The position numbers were made by a program, and so were the translations under genes. The notes under the pieces were generated by a model. The model saw only the letters and a program-made list of their open reading frames with translations, was not told the DNA's origin and made no database searches. 64,000 nt of DNA, from contig JADGFI010000001.1 of the NCBI GenBank assembly GCA_016743945.1, forward strand, positions 62,001-126,000, in the 5' to 3' direction. Positions within the stretch are counted from its first letter, which is position 1; each line of letters opens with the position of its first letter. This DNA is from Desulfobacteraceae bacterium (GTDB lineage: Bacteria; Desulfobacterota; Desulfobacteria; Desulfobacterales; Desulfobacteraceae). Below, one piece after another: positions 19,252 through 27,829 of the stretch.

Positions 19252-19386
19252 TTAAACCGTTAGTTTTTTTCTTCCTTTTGCTCTTCTTGCATTGATGATC
19301 CGTCTGCCGCCCGGGGTGGCCATTCTTTTAAGAAAACCGTGTTTTCTTGTTCTTTTTCTATTGCTGGGCTGAAATGTTCGTTTCAT
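19252..19386 (-). CDS. rpmH: 50S ribosomal protein L34
   Basis: 44 residues, read by hand from the minus strand. It starts [18 protein letters not shown] and ends [11 protein letters not shown], with the internal RMATPGGRR, the standard L34 sequence. It is the first gene of the rpmH-rnpA-yidD-yidC-jag-mnmE run. No dnaA lies upstream; RNase G takes that place, so the classical dnaA-rpmH junction is not kept here. Confidence 0.97.
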   Translation of the reverse strand: MKRTFQPSNRKRTRKHGFLKRMATPGGRRIINARRAKGRKKLTV

Positions 19387-19448
19387 AAAATCACAATCCT
19401 TAACTAAATTAGTTTACTAAATATTAAGCTAACTACCATAAACACAAG

Positions 19449-19477
19449 ACCTTAACTTTTTTTGTGGAAAATGTCAA
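19449..19477 (-). promoter_or_regulatory. Candidate rpmH promoter containing a DnaA-box-like 9-mer
   Basis: On the minus strand TTGACA (19477-19472), 17 bp, then TAAGGT (19454-19449). Directly after the -35 box comes TTTTCCACA, which fits the DnaA-box consensus TTWTNCACA. The -35 is perfect and the -10 weak. Confidence 0.45.
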
Positions 19478-19507
19478 GAATGAAGATTCAAATTTGATTT
19501 GAGCGTT

Positions 19508-21064
19508 TTATTTTACCAGGGATTCAAAAATATGGTATTCTTCGATGTGGTAATGGGGTTCTGGATAGATGGCAATGGGTTTTGAAAATTGTTTTTCCAA
19601 AGAGGCAATCAAATGTTTTTCCCTGCCGTGGAGAAGTTGGGCAATTTCAGGATGGACCTTTACAGTAAACCGGTTGCCCATGATATCCCCGGCTTCCGAG
19701 ACAAGATCCCGGTATATTTTGTGGCAGATGGATTTGCCCGATAACAGGTGACCGTTGCCGTTGCAATAAAAGCAGGGTTCGCACAGGGTTCGGTTTAAAT
19801 TTTTTCGGGTCCGTTTCCGGGTCATCTGAACCAGGCCCAGTTCCGTTAAGGGGAGAATATTGGTTTGGCTTTTGTCCTTTTTCATGGCGGCGTTCATCCG
19901 GGACATCACCTTTTCCTTGTGGGATTCTTTTTTCATGTCAATAAAATCAATGATGATGATGCCGCCGATATTGCGCAGTCGTATCTGGTAGGCAATCTCC
20001 TTGACGGCTTCCAGATTGGTTTTCAAAATGGTTTCATCAAAGTTATGATTGCCCACATACCGGCCTGTGTTGACATCAATGGCAATCAGGGCTTCGGTCT
20101 GTTCAATAATGATATAGCCGCCGGATTTGAGCCAGACTTTTTTCTTGAGCGCCCTGGCCACATCGGCTTCAATATTATAGGCATCAAAAATGGATTCCCG
20201 GCCCTGGTAAAGTTCCACGCTTAATTTTACGTCGGGCATGAGTCTTTGCAAAAAATTCTGGACGTTCTCGTATTCCTCTTTGGAGTCAATCACCAATTTG
20301 TCTGCTTCATTGGCCAGAAGGTCTCTCACTGCCCGGAAGGTGACGGTCAGGTCCTTGTATACAAGGGCCGTGGCTGAAACTTTACGGCTCTTGTCCATGA
20401 TATCCGCCCAGGTATTGTTGAGAAAATCCATCTCTTTTTTAATGGTTTCCTGGTCAATACCCTGGGCCTGGGTCCTGAAAATATAGCCGAACTTATTTTC
20501 CCGAATGGACAACAGCAATTCCTTGAGCCGGGTTCTTTCCTCTTCGTCTTCGATGCGTTTGGAGATACCGATGTGGTCCACCGTGGGCATGAGAACCAAA
20601 TACCTTCCGGCAAGGGAAATATGGGTGGTGACCCTGGGGCCCTTGGTGCCGATGGAGGATTTGGCCACCTGGACCAGGATTTCCTGGCCTTCTGTCAGCA
20701 GATCTTCAATGCTGCATTCAGGCGTCGGGGATTCTTTCCATGAACCATGGGTCTTGTCCATTTCTGTGGCGTGAATGTCTCCCTCGGCGTCAACCTCTGT
20801 GTCCTGTTCAAATTTTTGGTACATTTTATGGCTTGCCGTGTCCAGAACGTCATCCACATAGATGAAGGCGGCCATGTCAAATCCGATGTCCACAAAGGCC
20901 GCCTGCATACCCGGAAGAACCCGCTGCACCCTTCCTTTATAAATGTTTCCGGCAATGCTGGTTTCATCTTCCCTTTCAATGAAAACTTCGACAATGGTAC
21001 CGTTTTCAAGGAGGGCGACCCGTGTTTCATGGGGCGCTGAATTTACAACAAGCTCTTTTAACAT
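19508..21064 (-). CDS. rng: Ribonuclease G (RNase E/G family)
   Basis: 518 residues. An S1 RNA-binding domain (about 35-125) precedes the RNase H-like and DNase I-like catalytic part, with the metal-binding aspartates in ALIAIDVNTG and GGIIIIDFIDM and a zinc-link type CEPCFYCNGNG near 428. It lacks the long C-terminal scaffold of RNase E. It cuts single-stranded RNA, including rRNA precursors. The S1 domain carries an acidic insertion (about 82-115). The gene follows the radical SAM gene by 4 bp, a pairing common in Deltaproteobacteria. Confidence 0.93.
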   Translation of the reverse strand: MLKELVVNSAPHETRVALLENGTIVEVFIEREDETSIAGNIYKGRVQRVLPGMQAAFVDIGFDMAAFIYVDDVLDTASHKMYQKFEQDTEVDAEGDIHATEMDKTHGSWKESPTPECSIEDLLTEGQEILVQVAKSSIGTKGPRVTTHISLAGRYLVLMPTVDHIGISKRIEDEEERTRLKELLLSIRENKFGYIFRTQAQGIDQETIKKEMDFLNNTWADIMDKSRKVSATALVYKDLTVTFRAVRDLLANEADKLVIDSKEEYENVQNFLQRLMPDVKLSVELYQGRESIFDAYNIEADVARALKKKVWLKSGGYIIIEQTEALIAIDVNTGRYVGNHNFDETILKTNLEAVKEIAYQIRLRNIGGIIIIDFIDMKKESHKEKVMSRMNAAMKKDKSQTNILPLTELGLVQMTRKRTRKNLNRTLCEPCFYCNGNGHLLSGKSICHKIYRDLVSEAGDIMGNRFTVKVHPEIAQLLHGREKHLIASLEKQFSKPIAIYPEPHYHIEEYHIFESLVK

Positions 21065-21068
21065 GGGG

Positions 21069-23582
21069 TCATCCTTGGGTTATCTTTTTAATTCTTGCCG
21101 TTTGTATGGCGGTCTCATCTATTTTGAAATATTTTGCCAGCACCTCTGTGGGCCGAATGGTTCTGGTATTGTATTGTTTTAATACCATTTCAATGGTTCT
21201 AGGATCAACAAGGGTGATGGTCTGAACCGATTGCCTCAAATCCGTTCTTCTGATTTTACCCTTTTTGCTGAGATCTTCAACCATAAATTCAGATAAATTT
21301 AAAAATAGATCCATGTCTGCCTGGTCCAGGCAGGGGGCAGAAAATCGGATCTGATAAGCAGATTCTGTCGTGTCCTTTTGTCGCAGCTTGGAGTGGTGCC
21401 GGCAGTCAATGATGTGAAGCCCTGTGGGAAGCGCCTTGTTTAATGTCTCTTTAATTTCCTCGGGGCGGGTGCCCCGTTCAAGATAGATAAACAGGGTCTC
21501 TTCTTCGCTTTCCATTCCCAGGGGCAGGGCATTTTCAAAGGACATTTTCATGGACGGGTTAAACCCTTTGGAGTATTTAACGACCAGGCCAGCCCGCTTT
21601 ACGGCCCGCTCAAAGATGGTGGCAAGTTCCAGGTGTCCGAAAAATCTTGCCCTGTCCAATTTTGAAAAGATAACATCAAATTTGAAAAAAGCATCATCGG
21701 GCAGCAAGGTTGGCGAAGAACCCATTGGACCGGGTGATCTCAGTGGGGTGGTGTCCACATCATGAAGAACCGGCTGGATCCGTTTAAAATCGCAGACCCC
21801 GCATCCCGCGCAGTCGTGGTCCCGGCAATCTTGTGTCGATGCTTTCTCTATTGACCGTTGAAATTCCTTTTTAAGGAAGGTGTCGGTTACGCCGGAATCA
21901 ATGTGATCCCAGGGCAGTGGCTCTTCCTCACTTCTCGTCCGGGAGGTGTAAAACAAAGGATCAATGCCGGTTTCGTCAAAGGCTTTTTGCCAGAGGTCAA
22001 ATCGAAATTTATCGGTCCATCCGTCCAAACGGCACCCATTTTCAAAGGCTGCCGTAAGCAAGGGACCCAGGCGTCTGTCCCCCCGGGCAAATACACCTTC
22101 TACCAGACTTACCTTTGGATCCTGCCATTTGAGCTTAATTCGTTTGTGCCGCAGATTGTCTTTTAAATATTGGAGTTTTTCATTTGTTTGTTCGAGGGGC
22201 ATCTGGGAATGGCGCTGGAAAGGGGTGTGGGCCTTGGGGATAAAACTTGCCACCGAGACGGTGATCCCTTTTTTCCCCTTGGCATAGCCAGAGGCCAATT
22301 GGGTTGACAAGCGGCAGATGCCCTCGATATCTTCCATTTCTTCAAAGGGAAGGCCCATCATAAAATAGAGCTTGATATTTTTCCACCCCAGTTCCAGGGC
22401 ATTTTTAACCGTGGTAGAGATACTCGCTTCGGAGAGGTTTTTGTTGATAATGTCCCGAAGTCTTTGTGTGCCGGCTTCAGGCGCGATGGTGAAGCCTGTT
22501 TTGCGAACCGTTTTTATCAGCTCCATGAGTTCCGGGGTGAGTTTTTCCGCTCGGATGGAGGGCAGGGAAATGGAATTGCACTGGCCTTGGTTCATGGTCA
22601 GCAATTGCTGCATCAACTGGGCAAGGTTCGAATAATCCCCTGTGCTCAATGAAAGCAGGGACATTTCCGAATACCCTGTGGATTTTAAAGAGAATTTGGC
22701 TATTTTCAACAAATCTTCAACAGACCGTTCCCTTACCGGCCGATAGATCATGCCGGCCTGACAGAATCGGCACCCCCGGGAACATCCCCGGGCAATTTCC
22801 AGGCGCAGTCTGTCGTGTACGGGTTTGGCATAGGGGACAATTGGGTCCATGGGAAAGGTATCAAGGGTCAAAGCGGGTAAAAAGGCCCGCTTTACGCTGG
22901 TATAATCTTCATACAAGGGTGTCAGGGTCTGGATCCCCTTTTCATCCCAGTGGGGGGTAAAAAAAGAGGGGATATAGACCCCTTCTATTTTTGACAATCG
23001 TCTTAATAGCGTTTTTTTAATCCCGTCACCGTTCTTTTTGAACTCAATGACTTCATTGGCAATATGAACGATTGCCTCTTCCCCGTCCCCAATGACAAAG
23101 GCATCAAAAAAATCCGCCAGGGGTTCAGGGTTAAAGGCACAGGGACCGCCTCCGATGATAAGGGGGAAGGTGTCATCTCTTTGATTCGCATAAAAAGGGA
23201 TCCTGGAAAGGGAAAGCAGGGTCAGAATATTGGTAAAGTTCAGCTCGTATAAAAGACTGATTCCAATGATATCAAAGGCTGCAAGTTCTCGTTGGGACTC
23301 CATGGACAAACAGGGAATGCCCTTTGCCTCCATGAGCTGTTCCATGTCCTGGGCCGGAGTGAAAAAACGCTCTGCTGCGATGTTTTCCTGGCGGTTCAGG
23401 ATGGAGTATAGAATCTGGATGCCAAAGTGGGAGGTGCCTATTTCATATAGATCCGGAAAAACCAGGCCAAAGGTCAGATCCACCTGATCCAGATTCTTTT
23501 TTACGGCATTGATTTCGTTGCCCGCGTACCGGGTTGGGGTCTGGACCTGTGCAAGGATATCTTGATAATTTTGTTTATGCAT
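21069..23582 (-). CDS. TIGR03960-type radical SAM protein with C-terminal DUF2344 domain
   Basis: 837 residues. A B12-binding-like N-terminal domain (about 40-210) is followed by a radical SAM domain whose cluster motif is CSRGCRFCQAG near 271, then a small cysteine group (CRDHDCAGCGVC near 600) and a C-terminal TIGR03936/DUF2344 domain (about 640-800, VIFSKLDRARFFGHLELATIF). The family is widespread next to RNase G; its reaction is not established, though a role in RNA modification has been supposed from context. The stop of this gene is 4 bp before rng, so they are cotranscribed. Confidence 0.88.
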   Translation of the reverse strand: MHKQNYQDILAQVQTPTRYAGNEINAVKKNLDQVDLTFGLVFPDLYEIGTSHFGIQILYSILNRQENIAAERFFTPAQDMEQLMEAKGIPCLSMESQRELAAFDIIGISLLYELNFTNILTLLSLSRIPFYANQRDDTFPLIIGGGPCAFNPEPLADFFDAFVIGDGEEAIVHIANEVIEFKKNGDGIKKTLLRRLSKIEGVYIPSFFTPHWDEKGIQTLTPLYEDYTSVKRAFLPALTLDTFPMDPIVPYAKPVHDRLRLEIARGCSRGCRFCQAGMIYRPVRERSVEDLLKIAKFSLKSTGYSEMSLLSLSTGDYSNLAQLMQQLLTMNQGQCNSISLPSIRAEKLTPELMELIKTVRKTGFTIAPEAGTQRLRDIINKNLSEASISTTVKNALELGWKNIKLYFMMGLPFEEMEDIEGICRLSTQLASGYAKGKKGITVSVASFIPKAHTPFQRHSQMPLEQTNEKLQYLKDNLRHKRIKLKWQDPKVSLVEGVFARGDRRLGPLLTAAFENGCRLDGWTDKFRFDLWQKAFDETGIDPLFYTSRTRSEEEPLPWDHIDSGVTDTFLKKEFQRSIEKASTQDCRDHDCAGCGVCDFKRIQPVLHDVDTTPLRSPGPMGSSPTLLPDDAFFKFDVIFSKLDRARFFGHLELATIFERAVKRAGLVVKYSKGFNPSMKMSFENALPLGMESEEETLFIYLERGTRPEEIKETLNKALPTGLHIIDCRHHSKLRQKDTTESAYQIRFSAPCLDQADMDLFLNLSEFMVEDLSKKGKIRRTDLRQSVQTITLVDPRTIEMVLKQYNTRTIRPTEVLAKYFKIDETAIQTARIKKITQG

Positions 23583-23667
23583 GATACTAAATTTATAAAA
23601 ATTATAACCTTTAAATTATTGAGTATAATCAAATTCTCTAATATATTATTTTTTGTGGGAAAAGGCA

Positions 23668-25047
23668 ATGAAAAGAACAAAAATCAACCTCCTGACACGC
23701 CTTGATACAACACCGGGCCACGTCCTGGTCAAAGGGTGGGTGAGAACCAAACGCGATTCAAAAGAATTCTCCTTCATGGAGGTGAATGACGGGTCCTGTC
23801 TTAAAAATATCCAGGTAATCGCCAACAAGGATTTGGATAATTATGGTGAAGTCCAGTCTATCACCACGGGCACTTCCCTCATGGTGACAGGCGAGCTTGT
23901 GGCATCCCCGGGCAAGGGTCAGCGCTGGGAAATCCAGGCAAGTGTTGTTGATGTTGTCAGTCTGGCGCCGGAATCCTTTCCCCTTCAAAAAAAACGCCAT
24001 TCAGATGAATATTTACGGACCATTGCCCATTTGCGGCCCCGGACCAATAAATACGGGGCCATTTTTCGGATCCGTTCGGAAATGGCCTATGCCATCCATA
24101 AATTTTATAGGGACAAGGGATTTAAATATTTGACAGCCCCCTTGATAACCGGATCTGACTGTGAAGGAGCCGGTGAAATGTTTCGGGTCACAAGTCTGTC
24201 TCCTCAAGCGGTTCAAAAACAGGGAAAAATGGATTTTACAAAGGATTTTTTTGGCCAGGAAGCCAATCTTACGGTATCCGGCCAATTGTCCGCAGAAATG
24301 TTTGCCCTTTCCCTGGGGGATGTATACACCTTCGGGCCCACCTTCCGGGCGGAAAATTCCAACACCAGCCGTCATGTGGCGGAATTTTGGATGCTGGAAC
24401 CGGAGATGGCTTTTTGCGATCTTGAAGGAAACATGGACCATGGGGAGGAACTGGTCAAGTATCTGGTCGGCCATGCCATGGAACATTGTGAAGAAGATTT
24501 GTCGCTTTTTTTTCAGTTTGTGGACAAATCATTGCCTGCATTGATGGATACCCTGCTCAAACAAGAATTTGCCAGGCTCTCCTATACAGATGCCATTGAT
24601 GTGTTGAAAAAAACAAATAAAGCCTTTGAGTTTCCGGTGGAATACGGTATCGATCTTCAGTCGGAACATGAACGCTTTCTGGCGGAAGAATATTTTAAAA
24701 AACCGGTTTTTTTGACCGATTATCCCAGGGGAATCAAACCCTTTTACATGCGCATGAATGAAGATGAAAAAACCGTTGCCGCGGTGGATTTGCTGGTCCC
24801 CAGGATCGGGGAACTCATCGGCGGCAGCCAGCGCGAAGAGCGTCTGGATCATTTGGAAAAAAGGATGGAAGAGATGCATCTGCCCAAGGAACCCTATTGG
24901 TGGTATCTTGATTCAAGGAAGTTTGGATCTGTTCCCCATTCGGGATTTGGCCTGGGATTTGAACGGTTTTTAATGATGCTCACCGGCGTCACCAATATCC
25001 GTGATGTGGTCCCTTTTCCCAGGACTCCCGGTAACATTGATTTTTAA
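23668..25047 (+). CDS. asnS: Asparaginyl-tRNA synthetase
   Basis: 459 residues, normal length. An N-terminal OB-fold anticodon-binding domain (residues 15-100, VLVKGWVRTKRDSKEFSF) precedes the class II catalytic domain with motif 2 (FRAENSNTSRHVAEFWMLEPEM) and motif 3 (GFGLGFERFLMML). It charges tRNA-Asn. The ATG at 23668 has GGGAAAAGG upstream; a TTG at 23653 is in frame but has no site. It diverges from the radical SAM gene. Confidence 0.96.
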   Translation: MKRTKINLLTRLDTTPGHVLVKGWVRTKRDSKEFSFMEVNDGSCLKNIQVIANKDLDNYGEVQSITTGTSLMVTGELVASPGKGQRWEIQASVVDVVSLAPESFPLQKKRHSDEYLRTIAHLRPRTNKYGAIFRIRSEMAYAIHKFYRDKGFKYLTAPLITGSDCEGAGEMFRVTSLSPQAVQKQGKMDFTKDFFGQEANLTVSGQLSAEMFALSLGDVYTFGPTFRAENSNTSRHVAEFWMLEPEMAFCDLEGNMDHGEELVKYLVGHAMEHCEEDLSLFFQFVDKSLPALMDTLLKQEFARLSYTDAIDVLKKTNKAFEFPVEYGIDLQSEHERFLAEEYFKKPVFLTDYPRGIKPFYMRMNEDEKTVAAVDLLVPRIGELIGGSQREERLDHLEKRMEEMHLPKEPYWWYLDSRKFGSVPHSGFGLGFERFLMMLTGVTNIRDVVPFPRTPGNIDF

Positions 25048-25082
25048 GGTTGGCCCAATGGAGATGAAAATGGGGAGATGAA

Positions 25083-26084
25083 ATGGAGGAAATAGAAAAA
25101 CCGGTGTATTATTTCCACGCTGACCTGGTCCGGGAAATATCCGAAGCCATGGTGGCGGGTCACGCCTCGGTTGAACTTTCCCTGGATCTGAACCTGTCCA
25201 GGAATCGGTTTGCCATACGGGGAAACTGCCTGGTGCTGAACAAGACCTGGGCGATTGATATCAAAGATTTAGCGCCCGTTGCATCCAGTCGACAAAAAGT
25301 TTTTGCCCTAAGCCGTGACGGTCTCGTTCCCATTGAAGTCCGGGCCGACGGCTATTACAAACTGGTTCCCACAAATACAGTCCCCACCCTTGAAATAAAC
25401 GGGATCAAAATGCATCGATCCAAGGATATTGATCCCTTTGTGGATGCCAGGGAAAAAACAAAGCTGGTGGTAAAACCCCAAGACCATGTTCTGGATACCT
25501 GCAGCGGATTGGGGTATTCTGCTGTGTTTGCCTTGAAAGCCGGAGCCAAAAGCGTGGTATCAACGGAAAAGAGTGGGCCGGTGATCCAGATCCGGTGCCA
25601 GAATCCCTGGTTGATGGCCGCTGGCAATGCGCCAATGGACTCAACCAGGGTGGGCCTGTCCCAAATTGACTCAAACCGGGTAAGCCTGGCCCCGGTTGGT
25701 CTGTCTCCGGCTGACTCGGTCCGAATTGATTGGGTGCATGCAGATATTACCCGCTATATCCCCACGCTTGCCGACCTGTCCTTTGATTCGGTTATCCATG
25801 ATCCTCCGCGGTTCACCTCGGCCACAGGAGAATTGTACGGGAAGCTATTTTATAACCAGCTGTTCCGGGTGATGAAGCCTGTTTCCCGGCTTTTTCATTA
25901 CACGGGCAGCCCAAAGAAAATCAATCACCAGGACCGGTTCATTAAAAATGCCATAAAACGGCTGGAACAGGTCGGGTTTTCAAAGGTGGTATTCAACGAG
26001 CGACTCCAGGGGATCCATGCCCTGAAAAACACTTTAAGAAATCAGGGTTCTTGCGAACCGGTTTGGAAGACAACTTTTAAATAA
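25083..26084 (+). CDS. SAM-dependent methyltransferase with internal repeat insertion
   Basis: 333 residues. A COG2521-like class I methyltransferase: the SAM-binding loop VLDTCSGLGYSA is near 137 and the catalytic-type motif HDPPRF near 239. Residues 186-218 are an inserted low-complexity stretch (DSTRVGLS, DSNRVSLAP, DSVRI) made of imprecise 30-bp repeats and lying where the third core strand should follow. The target is unknown. The start has GGGGAG 6 bp upstream. It follows asnS by 35 bp and precedes hisHF by 25 bp on the same strand. Confidence 0.75.
   Translation: MEEIEKPVYYFHADLVREISEAMVAGHASVELSLDLNLSRNRFAIRGNCLVLNKTWAIDIKDLAPVASSRQKVFALSRDGLVPIEVRADGYYKLVPTNTVPTLEINGIKMHRSKDIDPFVDAREKTKLVVKPQDHVLDTCSGLGYSAVFALKAGAKSVVSTEKSGPVIQIRCQNPWLMAAGNAPMDSTRVGLSQIDSNRVSLAPVGLSPADSVRIDWVHADITRYIPTLADLSFDSVIHDPPRFTSATGELYGKLFYNQLFRVMKPVSRLFHYTGSPKKINHQDRFIKNAIKRLEQVGFSKVVFNERLQGIHALKNTLRNQGSCEPVWKTTFK
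25638..25734. repeat. Degenerate 30-bp in-frame tandem repeat inside the methyltransferase gene
   Basis: Units start at GACTC: 25638-25667, 25668-25697, then a 15-bp part unit, then 25713-25734. They keep the reading frame and code for D-S-x-R-V-x-L type peptides. Confidence 0.7.
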
Positions 26085-26109
26085 GTCCTTTAAATAAGGT
26101 AGGAAAGAG

Positions 26110-27690
26110 ATGATTACTTTACTTGATTATGGCGCCGGTAACGTTCGAAGTGTCATAAATGCGGTTGAACGACTGGGCGGCTCCCTGAAATTGGTCACAA
26201 AACCTGATGATATTTTAAGTGCGGACAAACTCATTTTTCCGGGGGTGGGAAACTATGAGAGCATGATCCAGATCCTTAACCAGAAAAATTATATCGAGCC
26301 CCTGAGACAATATCTATCCGCTGACCGGCCGTTTTTTGGCATCTGTCTTGGGATGCAGGCCCTGTTCCAGGGTAGTGAAGAAGCGGTTTCCAACAATGAA
26401 AGCCTGGGGTTTTTCAAGGGGAGGGTGGAACGGTTTAAAACCGATCTGGCCGTTCCCCACATGGGGTGGAATGGGATCAATATCAAACAAAAATCCCCAT
26501 TGCTGGACAAGGTTGATCCCGGGGCCCGTTTTTATTTTGTCCATTCCTATCATCTGGTTCCTGAAGACCCGTCGGTGATCCTTACCACCACCACCTATGA
26601 TTATGAGTTTGTAAGCTCTGTGCAAAAAGGCAATGTCATGGGGACCCAGTTTCATCCGGAAAAAAGTGGAAAAGTGGGCATGCAGCTGTTGGAAAATTTT
26701 ATCAGTTCAGATGATCTGCATGCCAGGGGCCCCGCAAATATTGAAGGGAAGGGTCTGGCCAAAAGGGTGATTGCCTGCCTGGATGTCCGGTCCAATGATG
26801 ATGGGGATTTGGTGGTGACCAAGGGGGATCAATATGATGTCAGGGACAAGGGAAATGTGAGAAATCTTGGCCAGCCCGTGGATCTTGCCAAACGGTATTA
26901 TGAGGAAGGTGCGGATGAAATTACCTTTTTGAACATCACCGGGTTCCGGGATTTCCCCCTAAAGGATATGCCCATGCTCAAGGTGCTTGAAGAAACGTCT
27001 AAAAATGTTTTTGTTCCCTTGACCATTGGCGGCGGTATCCGGGATTATACAGACAGCAACGGGCAGGTCTATTCAGCTCTGGATGTGGCATCCCAATATT
27101 TTAGATCCGGGGCCGATAAAATATCTGTCGGCAGTGATGCCGTTGAGGTTGCCCTGGCCTATCTTGCAACCGGAGAAAAAACAGGGACCAGTGCCATTGA
27201 ACAAATTTCCAGGGTATACGGTAACCAGGCCGTGGTGATTTCCATTGATCCCAAACGGGCATGGGTAGATTCTCCGGATGAGGCAAAGGGTCACCACCTG
27301 ATACAGCCCCCGGAACCCGGGCCCGAAAACCAGGCCTATTGCTGGTACCAGTGTACGGTTCAGGGAGGACGTGAAACCCGGGATCTGGATGCCGTGGCCC
27401 TGGCCGTGGCCTGCGAGGCCCTGGGGGCCGGAGAAATTTTGCTCAATTGCATTGACAAAGACGGCACAAACTCGGGGTTTGATCTGGACCTGATTAACGC
27501 AGTTCGTGCCGCGGTGTCCATCCCGGTAATTGCTTCTTCCGGTGCCGGTTGTGAAGCTCATTTTGCACAGGTCTTTGAACAAACAGGTGCAGAAGCTGCC
27601 CTTGCCGCCGGTATTTTTCATCGCAAAGAGGTGCCCATTCAAGCGGTGAAAAACCATCTCGCCCAAAGGGGGATTGCGGTTCGCCACTGA
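26110..27690 (+). CDS. hisHF: Fused imidazole glycerol phosphate synthase, HisH-HisF (HIS7-like)
   Basis: 526 residues joining both subunits. Residues 1-205 are the glutamine amidotransferase with Cys79 (GICLGMQ), His182 and Glu184 (FHPEKSG). Residues 215-520 are the cyclase barrel with Asp225 (CLDVR) and Asp380 (SIDPKR). It makes IGP and AICAR from PRFAR in histidine synthesis. The cyclase half carries the extra segments of fungal and plant HIS7 (YTDSNGQVYSALDVA; CWYQCTVQGGRE; ACEALGAGEILLNCIDKDG), which are absent from ordinary bacterial HisF. No other his genes lie nearby. All catalytic residues are present. Confidence 0.95.
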   Translation: MITLLDYGAGNVRSVINAVERLGGSLKLVTKPDDILSADKLIFPGVGNYESMIQILNQKNYIEPLRQYLSADRPFFGICLGMQALFQGSEEAVSNNESLGFFKGRVERFKTDLAVPHMGWNGINIKQKSPLLDKVDPGARFYFVHSYHLVPEDPSVILTTTTYDYEFVSSVQKGNVMGTQFHPEKSGKVGMQLLENFISSDDLHARGPANIEGKGLAKRVIACLDVRSNDDGDLVVTKGDQYDVRDKGNVRNLGQPVDLAKRYYEEGADEITFLNITGFRDFPLKDMPMLKVLEETSKNVFVPLTIGGGIRDYTDSNGQVYSALDVASQYFRSGADKISVGSDAVEVALAYLATGEKTGTSAIEQISRVYGNQAVVISIDPKRAWVDSPDEAKGHHLIQPPEPGPENQAYCWYQCTVQGGRETRDLDAVALAVACEALGAGEILLNCIDKDGTNSGFDLDLINAVRAAVSIPVIASSGAGCEAHFAQVFEQTGAEAALAAGIFHRKEVPIQAVKNHLAQRGIAVRH

Positions 27691-27761
27691 TGCCGCTTTT
27701 CTTGGGGTGCCCGAAGAGATAGCACAGGGGGGCGGCGGCTATAATGTAATTTTTTTATAGC

Positions 27762-27790
27762 TTGACAATTTTTTATTTCCAATGGATATA
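27762..27790 (+). promoter_or_regulatory. Candidate sigma-70 promoter of the chemotaxis receptor gene
   Basis: TTGACA (27762-27767), 17 bp, GATATA (27785-27790), 40 bp before the start codon. GAGGGAG follows at 27818-27824 as the ribosome-binding site. Confidence 0.6.
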
Positions 27791-27829
27791 GTTGGTATTA
27801 CTTACTAACATATTTTAGAGGGAGTAAAT

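Noticed and set aside
23653..23667. Earlier TTG start for asnS
   Set aside because: The ATG at 23668 has a ribosome-binding site (GGGAAAAGG) that lies inside the extended reading.
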